Shown piece by piece: positions 32,609-39,530 of a stretch of DNA of 39,530 nt (within the stretch, counting starts at the first letter, position 1; each line of letters opens with the position of its first letter). The position numbers and the translations under genes are program-made. The notes below the pieces were generated by a model. The model did not search any database and was not told the origin of the DNA. It saw only the letters and a program-made list of their open reading frames with translations. Origin of the DNA: an uncultured bacterium (lineage in GTDB: Bacteria > Planctomycetota > J058); assembly GCA_937911525.1 (NCBI GenBank), contig CALDQK010000539.1, forward strand, positions 1-39,530, written 5' to 3'.

Positions 32609-35600
32609 ATGAAGTTTCGCGCTCAGCAGCTCGCCTCGTTGACCCTCCTGCCCCTCGGAGCAGGGCTCCTCTTCCTCGGCTGCCTCGGTGAGTCCGACAC
32701 CAACGGGAACCCGCCCGCCTCGAGCAGCCAGATCGGCGCCGTCGGCTCGACGGCGGGGGTCAGCAGCTCGACCGACTTCGGGCCCGACCACATCGGCGGC
32801 CTCGGCTCCGGGCAGAGCAACGACACCGGCGACTACGTGCTGGAGAACAGCTTCCTGCGGGCCGTGATCGATCAGCCGGGCACCGACCCGACCAGCCCCG
32901 GCGGGGCCTTCCCGCTCGTCAACGGGCTCGCGCCCAGCGGGGGGACGCTCGTCGACCTCCAGGTCCGCGGCAAGGCCAACGACCAGTGGAACCAAATGAC
33001 CCAGGGCGTGGTCGGCTTCGCGACGATCCGCCAGGGCACCGCCGCGATCACGACCGCGAGCAACGACCGCAGCCGTGACCTCGTGTTCGACCTCAGCGCC
33101 GACGCCTTCGTGCAGACCCTCGTCACCTCCGCGGGCGCCACCGGCGGCGCCGACGGGACGAACAACGCCTTCGCCGACAACACGGCCAACTTCATCACCT
33201 CCGGCGTGCGGGGCGGCGACATCCTCACGATCCTCAGCGGCGCCAACGCCAACCGCAGCTACGCGATCTCGGGGCTGCGCAACTCGACGACCCTCCTCCT
33301 GACGGTGACCAGCAACACCGCCCTCACCTCCGAGGCGGGCGTGAGCTACCGGATCCATCGCCAGCGCTTGGCCACGGGCGACTCGATCACCTTCACCGGC
33401 GGCGCCAACAGCGGGCGCAGCTACCGGGTCGCCGCGCTCGGCCCCCTCTCGACCGCCGACGGCGGGACCGGCAGCAGCGCCGCGATCGCGATCTTCCGCC
33501 CCGCGGGCGTGCCCTTCGCGAGCGAGGGGACGCTGGCGGGCGGCGGCAGCGCCGGCTACAGGATCACGCGCCGGACCAGTCCGCTCCAGAACCTCGTCGT
33601 CTACGACCGCGCCGAGATCGTCGGCAGCGGCAACCCCGCCACGCTCCGCCTGACCGGCGGGATCCTCAACCAGGGCGGAGCCCTCCCTGACGGGACCTCG
33701 GTCGCCCCGACGACCTCGCGCCTCCAGGTCGGCTCGACCGCGATCAGCGTCACGACGGACTACGTCCTCTTCCCGACCACGCCTTACCTGCAGATCACCA
33801 GCCGCCTGACCCACCCCGGGGGCAGCTCGATCGCCCTCAGCGGCCTGGCGGACGTGGTCGTGACCGGGGGCTTCTCGCCGCCCAACCTCGCCCCCTGGAC
33901 GCCGCTCGCGGGCTACGCGACGCGCGGCCTCGACAGCCCCCTGATCGTGCCCTTCGTCGGCTTCCGCGGGCGCAACACCCCCCCCGTGAGCTACGCCATG
34001 GCCGACGCCCAGACCGGCCAAATGATCCACGTCGCCGACGGCCAGGCCGTGGCGGCCAACCTCCAGCTCTCGACCCGCACCAGCCTCGCCTCGAGCGAGA
34101 CGATCTCCTGGACGCGCGTGATCGCCGTCGGCGACCGCAACGACGTCGCCAGCGCGGCCGACGTCGTGGTCGAGCTGCTCTCCGCTTCGCCCGTGCGGAC
34201 CAACCCCAGCGGCGGGACCACGATCCCCAACATGTACGGGGACCCGATCCAGCTGAGCGGCAAGGTGCTCGGGGCGCCTCCCGGGACGACCGTGACCGCG
34301 CTGCAGGTCACCCCCGCGCTGACCTTCGACGCCGGCGTCCCCAACGGGCTGACCCCCATCGCCGGCTTCTACCCCTCCACGATCGTGGGCGCCCAGGAGC
34401 TGCTCGTCTCCTCGACCGAGGTCGACCCCGGCACCGGCGCGTTCGCGCTCACCGTGCCGGGGAGCTTCGCGGGTAAGAGCCCGACCGCCTCCGCGACCAC
34501 GGACCTGTTCTTCACCTCGCCCTACGAGAACGGCACCTCGGGCACGACCTACCGGGTCCTGGTCGAGGCGCCCGGCCACGACGCCCAGACCGTGGTCGTC
34601 TCGATCCCGCAGGACGTCATCAACAACCTCCAGTTCGACCTCCGCCGCGAGACGGGCACCCTCGACATCGTGGTCCAGGACGAGGGCGGGAACCCGATCC
34701 CCTGCCAGGTCCTGATCCGCGGCGTGGATCCCGACGGCGCCGGGCCGGCGCCGACGACGCCCAACCCGACCTTCGGCGGGCTGGTCAGCTCGACCAGCGG
34801 GCAGAGCGCCAACACCGCCAACGCCTTCGCGGCGGGGAACGGGACCAACACCCTCTACCTCCTCGACGGGACGGCCAAGGTCGAGGTCGCGCCGGGCTTC
34901 TATCAGGTCGTGGCCAGCCGCGGGCTGGAGTATTCCCTGGGTCGCTGGCCCGCGCCGGGCTCCTCGGTCGAATACGTGCGCGTGGCCAGCGAGCAGACCA
35001 CCCGCACCGCCGACTCCAACAACGTCGGGATCCGCCTCGTGCGCTTGCTCGACAGCGACTCCCTGGCCTTCGTCGGCAGCGGGACCACCTTCACGAGCCC
35101 CCTGCGGCGCCTGGTCGGCGCCGAGCTGCGCGGACACACCGGCGCCTCCTTCGACGAGCCGACCCCGGCCCGCGACACGCTGCTGCAGGCCCTCGCGCTC
35201 GGGCTCGAGGTCTACGTCAACACCGAGCACGACAACCTGCTCGACCTGAGCGGCACCCTCAGCGCGCTCGACGCCGAGACGAGCCAGAACCTGAGCGGCC
35301 TGCTGCGGGTCCAGGGCGGCGTCGAGCTGACGCCCTTCCTGCCGGTCAACGTGCCCAACGTGGCCCAGTTCCCCAACACGGTCGGGAGCTGGAGCGGCTT
35401 CCCGATCTCGCCGCAGGTCAACAACCGCCGCAACGGGGCGCCCGCGGACGAGTTCCGCAACCCCGCGATCCTGATCGACACCCTGCGCGGGCGCGGCGCG
35501 AGCCTGGTTCAGATCAACCTGCCGCGCGCCCCGATCGCCGCCGCGCCCCTCCCCCCGATCGGCCCCGGCTTCTTCACCAACGGCAAGGCCGGCTTCACCC

Positions 35601-36607
35601 AGCTCAACACGGGCAACGCCGCCCTGGCGGCCGGCGGCTACGCGACGCCGCTGCGGAGCAACTCGACCTCGACCGGCAACGACGGGGGCATGGACGACCT
35701 CAACGCGACGCGGACCGGCTCGACGTCCCGCTACAACAGCTTCGACCTGATCGAGCTCTACGCGGGCAATTCGACCCTCTACGACATCACGCGCACCGAC
35801 TTCTACGCCCTGACCTCGGCGGGCTACGTGCGCACGGCCACCGGCTGCGCGGACGTGACCTCGACCTCGGGCTATCCGCGCACCTACGTGCGCACCCCCG
35901 GGAACGGGAGCGCCGACCTCGCCAACCTCAGCCTGAGCCAGTTCAACGCGAACCTGCTCCCGAGCCTGGTCCAGGCGAACCGGGGGACCACGGTCCCCTC
36001 CCTGGGCAACTTCTTCCCCGCGACCCGCCGTCAGGGCGCCGACGCCGACGCCATGGAGGTGATCGTGAGCTCCGGCCCGGTGGTCTACATCGAGGTCGAC
36101 GCCAACGAGGACGGCGTGTTCGAGGGCCAGCCGGGCGACCTCGTCACCGACGACGGCGACCTGAGCGTCAACGTGCGGATCACCGTCCTGGCGCCGCCCT
36201 GGGTCCCCGTCAGCCAGGTGAACCTGCTCGTGAACGGCGGAACGCCGCAGATCAACGGGACCAACGTGGCCCCGGCCACGGGCTTCGGCTTCCAGCAGAT
36301 CGGGATCACCGGCACCGACCTGTTCAGCCCCAGCGGGTTCGAGGTCGAGTATTCGACGACCTTGAGCAACGTCGTGCGCGTGCGCACCGTGCGGACCGTC
36401 TCGCTGCGCAACCCGCCCACCTTCGCGGTCCCCAACGGCTCGGCCGGCGACCACTGGATCATCGGCGAGGCGCGCGGCACGGTCACCTCCGGCAGCCTGT
36501 TCAACCAGCTCGTGCCGAGCCTCTCGGGCCCCGCGATCGGCTACACGAACCCGATCTTCATCGACGTCAACAACGACCAGGAGTTCGACCCGCCGGGCGT
36601 GCCCTGA
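32609..36607 (+). CDS. CehA/McbA-like (PHP-fold) large lipoprotein with altered metal motif
   Basis: A 1332-residue lipoprotein (signal ending GLLFLGC). AAGGAGG lies 6 nt before the ATG at 32609. The N-terminal part (GDYVLENSFLRAVIDQPG, then GGTLVDLQV) resembles the beta domain of CehA/McbA metallohydrolases, here expanded by Gly/Ser/Asn/Thr-rich beta segments. A carboxypeptidase-regulatory-like domain (GTLDIVVQDEGGNPIPCQVLIRG) precedes a PHP-like domain. That domain has ELRGHTGASFDEP near 838 where DLHxHT is expected, NTEHDN near 871 for TDHD, and GCADVTSTSGYPRTYV where G-x-SDSH-x-G-x-PR-x-Y is expected. Several metal ligands therefore look lost. Lipid-anchored, probably in the outer membrane and co-transcribed with the porin. 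Confidence 0.7.
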   Translation: MKFRAQQLASLTLLPLGAGLLFLGCLGESDTNGNPPASSSQIGAVGSTAGVSSSTDFGPDHIGGLGSGQSNDTGDYVLENSFLRAVIDQPGTDPTSPGGAFPLVNGLAPSGGTLVDLQVRGKANDQWNQMTQGVVGFATIRQGTAAITTASNDRSRDLVFDLSADAFVQTLVTSAGATGGADGTNNAFADNTANFITSGVRGGDILTILSGANANRSYAISGLRNSTTLLLTVTSNTALTSEAGVSYRIHRQRLATGDSITFTGGANSGRSYRVAALGPLSTADGGTGSSAAIAIFRPAGVPFASEGTLAGGGSAGYRITRRTSPLQNLVVYDRAEIVGSGNPATLRLTGGILNQGGALPDGTSVAPTTSRLQVGSTAISVTTDYVLFPTTPYLQITSRLTHPGGSSIALSGLADVVVTGGFSPPNLAPWTPLAGYATRGLDSPLIVPFVGFRGRNTPPVSYAMADAQTGQMIHVADGQAVAANLQLSTRTSLASSETISWTRVIAVGDRNDVASAADVVVELLSASPVRTNPSGGTTIPNMYGDPIQLSGKVLGAPPGTTVTALQVTPALTFDAGVPNGLTPIAGFYPSTIVGAQELLVSSTEVDPGTGAFALTVPGSFAGKSPTASATTDLFFTSPYENGTSGTTYRVLVEAPGHDAQTVVVSIPQDVINNLQFDLRRETGTLDIVVQDEGGNPIPCQVLIRGVDPDGAGPAPTTPNPTFGGLVSSTSGQSANTANAFAAGNGTNTLYLLDGTAKVEVAPGFYQVVASRGLEYSLGRWPAPGSSVEYVRVASEQTTRTADSNNVGIRLVRLLDSDSLAFVGSGTTFTSPLRRLVGAELRGHTGASFDEPTPARDTLLQALALGLEVYVNTEHDNLLDLSGTLSALDAETSQNLSGLLRVQGGVELTPFLPVNVPNVAQFPNTVGSWSGFPISPQVNNRRNGAPADEFRNPAILIDTLRGRGASLVQINLPRAPIAAAPLPPIGPGFFTNGKAGFTQLNTGNAALAAGGYATPLRSNSTSTGNDGGMDDLNATRTGSTSRYNSFDLIELYAGNSTLYDITRTDFYALTSAGYVRTATGCADVTSTSGYPRTYVRTPGNGSADLANLSLSQFNANLLPSLVQANRGTTVPSLGNFFPATRRQGADADAMEVIVSSGPVVYIEVDANEDGVFEGQPGDLVTDDGDLSVNVRITVLAPPWVPVSQVNLLVNGGTPQINGTNVAPATGFGFQQIGITGTDLFSPSGFEVEYSTTLSNVVRVRTVRTVSLRNPPTFAVPNGSAGDHWIIGEARGTVTSGSLFNQLVPSLSGPAIGYTNPIFIDVNNDQEFDPPGVP

Positions 36608-36682
36608 GCTGGAGCGTGGCTCGCTGACGGAGAGACCTCGCGACGGGCTGCAGTCAGGGGGACGAGCCGCTATCCTCCCGGC

Positions 36683-38308
36683 GTGATCTCATCCGCCAAT
36701 CGTGACGCCGTCGGGGTCGTCCGCAGCCTGGAGAAGGCGATCCGCCTCCTCCTGCTCTACCCGGCGTCGCACCCCAACTGCTCGAAGGCCCTCGAAGAAG
36801 GCCTGCAACTCCTGCGCGAGTACCACCAGCGCTACGGCGCGCTGGCGCTCGAGATCCGCCGCAACGGGCTAGAGGTGGACGAGGAGCCGCTCAACGTCCC
36901 GCGCGAGGCCGGCGGCCTCGACCTCTCGCAGGTGCTCTACCCGGAGGGGATCCGCTCGCTGGCGCTGGCGGAGGGGATCGAGGGCAGCGAGCTCTTCACC
37001 TTCATGGAGACCGTGGCCGGCTCCAGCGACGGGGACGACGAGGAGCAGCTCGGGCTGGGGCGAGACCTGCTCGACGCGCTCCAGACGCGGGACCTCCCCC
37101 ACGTCCAATACCTCGTCTACGACCCCCTCTCTCCCGCTGGCGTTCACGCCGAGCGCTTCGACCCCACGATCGCGCTCGTGGCCAGTCGGATTCGTGAGCT
37201 GCACGAGGACTTCGCCCGCGCGCTCGGGACCAGCGCTCAGCTCGACACCCTCCTCGAGCGCGAGGCGGCCGATCTCTCGCGCCCTTCGAGCACCTCGGCC
37301 TTCCCCGAGCACGCGCGGACCTACCTCGACTCGGGCGCCGGCAAGCAGCGCCGGGAGCTCTTCGACCCGGCCGAGCTGAGCGGCGGGGAGGAGCAGCTGC
37401 GGGCCGCCGAGATCGCGCTCGAGGCGGACGAAGCCGCCCCGGGCATGCTCCGGGAGGACGCCCTCTACATGCTCAAGGACGCCGCCCTCGGCATGGTGGC
37501 TGACCTGCGCTTCGGACCCCTGCTCGTGCTCCTCGCCGACGTCAAGGAGAGCGAGAAGGAGTTCTCGACCGCCCTGGCTGGACGCCTGGGTGACCCGGTC
37601 AGCCTGGCGGTGCTCTCGCGCGCGCTGCAGTCCCAGCGCCAGCTGGACCCCGAGGCGCTGCAGTCGGCCAAGGCCTACCTCGAGTGGCTGGGGCGACCCG
37701 CCGTGCCGGGAATGATCAAGGTCTTCAGCTCGATCATCCTGACCGGTGAGACGCGCGAGCTCTTCGAGGGCTTCCTGCGCGGCTGGGCTCAGCGCGCGCC
37801 CGAGAGCCTGATCAAGCTCGCCGAGGCGCCCCGCGAGGTCGTGGCGCGCCAGGGCCTGAGCCTGCTCTGCGAGGGAGGGCGCCAGAGCGAGGGCTTCGCC
37901 ATGGTGCAGAAGATCGCCAACGACCCGCGCCACCCGCGCGCCGCCCTCGCGGCGGAGATCATCGAGGCAGCCAGCGGCGACAAGGAGCGCACCCGCCTCC
38001 TGACCGCGATCGAGAAGAGCAAGGTCTACGCCGAGCGAATCGGCGCCTGGCAGGGGCTCAAGGACCTGCCACCCCACCCCGAGATCCTCGAGCGGGCCAA
38101 GGCGGTGGTCAGCGCGGGCGGCTTCGTCAGTCGCGAGAAGGAAGAGCAGGAGGCCGCCCTCGACGCGCTGGTCGCCCTGGGTGGCAAGGACGTGGCGGAG
38201 ACGCTGCGCGAGCTCTCGCAGCGGACGGGGATCTTCCGGCGCAAGGCGACCATGAGCTTCGGCAAGCTCGCCGGTGAGCGGCTGCGCAAGCTGGGAGGTG
38301 GCAAGTGA
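36683..38308 (+). CDS. helical-repeat (HEAT-like) protein of unknown function
   Basis: A 541-residue soluble protein starting with GTG at 36683. Residues 1-110 form a domain with a beta hairpin around EIRRNGLEVDEEPLNV and YPEGIRSLALAEGIEGSELFTFM, a pattern I associate with proteins found beside HD-domain genes. The remainder (about 230-535) consists of leucine/alanine-rich helical pairs like HEAT repeats (LAEAPREVVARQGLSLLCEGG; then KDVAETLRELSQRTGIFRRKA). There is no catalytic motif. It overlaps the HD-domain gene by GTGA, so the two are coupled and probably interact. Confidence 0.65.
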   Translation: MISSANRDAVGVVRSLEKAIRLLLLYPASHPNCSKALEEGLQLLREYHQRYGALALEIRRNGLEVDEEPLNVPREAGGLDLSQVLYPEGIRSLALAEGIEGSELFTFMETVAGSSDGDDEEQLGLGRDLLDALQTRDLPHVQYLVYDPLSPAGVHAERFDPTIALVASRIRELHEDFARALGTSAQLDTLLEREAADLSRPSSTSAFPEHARTYLDSGAGKQRRELFDPAELSGGEEQLRAAEIALEADEAAPGMLREDALYMLKDAALGMVADLRFGPLLVLLADVKESEKEFSTALAGRLGDPVSLAVLSRALQSQRQLDPEALQSAKAYLEWLGRPAVPGMIKVFSSIILTGETRELFEGFLRGWAQRAPESLIKLAEAPREVVARQGLSLLCEGGRQSEGFAMVQKIANDPRHPRAALAAEIIEAASGDKERTRLLTAIEKSKVYAERIGAWQGLKDLPPHPEILERAKAVVSAGGFVSREKEEQEAALDALVALGGKDVAETLRELSQRTGIFRRKATMSFGKLAGERLRKLGGGK

Positions 38309-39530
38309 GCGTGACCGACGAGCTGGAGCTGGCCTCGCCCTCGGCGCTGGTCAACAAGGTCACGGTCGCGATCCGCCTGGCCTGCCTCTACGCGGGCAAG
38401 AACGTGGCGATCGAGAACGCGATCAAGGAGCTGGTGCCGACCCTCGACGCCTTCCTGACCCGCCGCGGTCGCGCCGCGATCCTGGGCGAGCACGGGCTGG
38501 CCTACGTCAACGGGCGCCTGATCCGCGGCAAGACGAACGCGGGCTGGCTCAAGGACTGGAACGACCTCCTCGAGCGCTACGGGCTGGGCGGGATCTTCTT
38601 CTCGGGCGTGTGGAGCGAGGAGCACGTGCGCGGGCTCCTCGACGTGTTCGTGGCCGCCACCGCCGAGAAGGGCGACGCCCGCGCTCAGGTGCTGGAGCGG
38701 GTGGGGCAGGCCGTCACGGCGCCCGCCGTGATCCGGCTGTTCACGCCCGAGCAGGCGGCCGCCTACGTGCGCGAGGAGGAGGAGGGCCACCTCGACACCC
38801 GCTCGCTGGCGGCCTTCTACTACGCCCGCCTCGTCGCCCTGGCCGAGGCCAGCGGCAAGGCCGTCGTGACCCAGGGCAACCCCGACCTCTACACGCGCCT
38901 CAGCCAGCAGGCGCTGCTCAAGCTGCTCGGGCACATCGACTCGCGCGCCTTCGAGCACCAGCTCCTGCTCCTGACGGCTCGCCGCCACCCCGAGGAGCTG
39001 CAGGCCTACGCGGTCCACTGCGCCAACGTCACGGTCTACTCGCTCTTGATCGGGCGCCTGCTCGGCTTCAACGAGAACGAGCTGCTCCGCCTCGGCTACG
39101 CGGCCCTCTATCACGACGTGGGGCGGGCCCGCCCAGGGACCCCCGACAAGCCCAACGCGCACGTCGAAGACGGGCTGATCCTGTGCCTCAAGGGGCGCGC
39201 CTCTGGACCGGCGAACCGCGCGCGACTGATCGTGGCGCGCGAGCACCACATCAAGAGCGACAACTTCATGCGTCGCCACCGCCCGCCCCACGTCCTCAGC
39301 ACGATCGTGTCCCTGGCCGAGGCCTACGACCTGCTCGAGAACGGCCTGGCCGACCAGCCCCCCCTCGGCCCGCGCGGCGCCTTGGCCGCCCTGGCCGCCA
39401 AGGGGCGCTTCGAGCAGCCCTGGCTCGACCTGCTGCGGGATGCGCTGGGGACCTACCCCCGGGGGAGCTGCGTGCTCGTGCCCGGGGGCGGCGCGGCGGT
39501 GGTGGTGGACGGCGGCGCGCGCCGCGGCCA
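38305..39530 (+). CDS. HD-domain protein, truncated by the window edge
   Basis: The frame opens with GTG overlapping the previous stop and stays open to the end, giving 408 codons. The N-terminal half shares with its neighbour a GEHGLAYVNGRLIRG hairpin and a YGLGGIFFSGVWSEEHVRGLLDVF segment. From about residue 225 an HD phosphohydrolase-like core follows: VHCANVTVYSLLIG, ALYHDVGRARPG (the HD pair), a later VAREHH and VSLAEAYDLL. The arrangement resembles HD-GYP domains (AYHDIG ... HHE ... ADxYD) but the GYP segment is not visible, so c-di-GMP hydrolysis is uncertain. Confidence 0.75.
   Translation, partial: MSVTDELELASPSALVNKVTVAIRLACLYAGKNVAIENAIKELVPTLDAFLTRRGRAAILGEHGLAYVNGRLIRGKTNAGWLKDWNDLLERYGLGGIFFSGVWSEEHVRGLLDVFVAATAEKGDARAQVLERVGQAVTAPAVIRLFTPEQAAAYVREEEEGHLDTRSLAAFYYARLVALAEASGKAVVTQGNPDLYTRLSQQALLKLLGHIDSRAFEHQLLLLTARRHPEELQAYAVHCANVTVYSLLIGRLLGFNENELLRLGYAALYHDVGRARPGTPDKPNAHVEDGLILCLKGRASGPANRARLIVAREHHIKSDNFMRRHRPPHVLSTIVSLAEAYDLLENGLADQPPLGPRGALAALAAKGRFEQPWLDLLRDALGTYPRGSCVLVPGGGAAVVVDGGARRG

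Noticed and set aside
31274-36454. A 1726-codon open frame on the minus strand opposite the porin and lipoprotein genes
   Set aside because: Same artefact of extreme codon bias. The plus-strand products have signal peptides, ribosome-binding sites and recognisable families.
1-39530. CRISPR arrays, rRNA genes and complete insertion sequences
   Set aside because: No regularly spaced repeats, no rRNA-like segments and no transposase flanked by inverted repeats were seen. The IS630-like HTH in the 12710 gene is only a DNA-binding motif.

Overview
The window is very GC-rich DNA with compact, strongly GC-biased genes from a Gram-negative bacterium with an elaborate signalling repertoire. Ser/Thr kinases fused to receiver, ATPase and histidine-kinase modules, many lipoproteins, a YejM-like envelope sulfatase, a FadL porin and a selenocysteine tRNA fit Myxococcota best. 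Planctomycetota or another deltaproteobacterial-grade lineage cannot be excluded from the sequence alone.

Layout. (1) 1-6014 is an envelope region. It holds the first codons of a left-edge gene, three related lipoproteins with a trypsin-like fold, a YceK-like lipoprotein, a small membrane protein, a metallophosphoesterase and a YejM/LTA-synthase-like membrane sulfatase. (2) 6071-16407 is a 10.2 kb island inserted at the tRNA-Sec gene. A perfect 73-bp direct repeat of the tRNA 3' portion bounds it at 6099-6171 and 16335-16407. It carries an R2K-like ATP-grasp gene, a tyrosine integrase broken by one in-frame TAG, a serine resolvase, an excisionase-like HTH gene, a phage-type family A DNA polymerase broken by one in-frame TGA, HTH genes, and a translationally coupled cargo operon (HAD phosphatase, two paralogous leucine-rich helical proteins, a Tdi1/DUF1851-like protein). 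(3) 16591-17975 lies just outside the repeat but has island-like codon use; it holds a PD-(D/E)XK nuclease-like gene and an unknown partner. (4) 18045-30795 is a signalling cluster. It has two tandem REC / NtrC-ATPase-like / Ser-Thr kinase fusions, a hybrid histidine kinase, a convergent Hpt protein, a 1787-residue STPK-ATPase-GAF-histidine kinase, a tandem universal stress protein and a PilZ protein. (5) 31319-39530 holds a FadL-type porin, a 1332-residue CehA/McbA-like lipoprotein, a helical-repeat protein and an HD-domain protein cut by the right edge.

How they may work together. The signalling genes overlap by 4 nt (GTGA) at two junctions and look co-expressed. Kinase fusions, hybrid kinase and Hpt could form a multistep phosphorelay that also has Ser/Thr phosphorylation outputs. 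The island appears immobilised or decaying: its integrase and polymerase each carry a single premature stop, yet the att repeats are still perfect and the cargo genes are open. The most unusual observations are the complementary loss of catalytic-triad residues across the three trypsin-like lipoproteins, the tRNA-Sec-like attR copy with a hairpin inserted in its D arm, the UGA-interrupted polymerase inside a tRNA-Sec island, and the tandem kinases built on dead sigma-54-activator ATPase domains.
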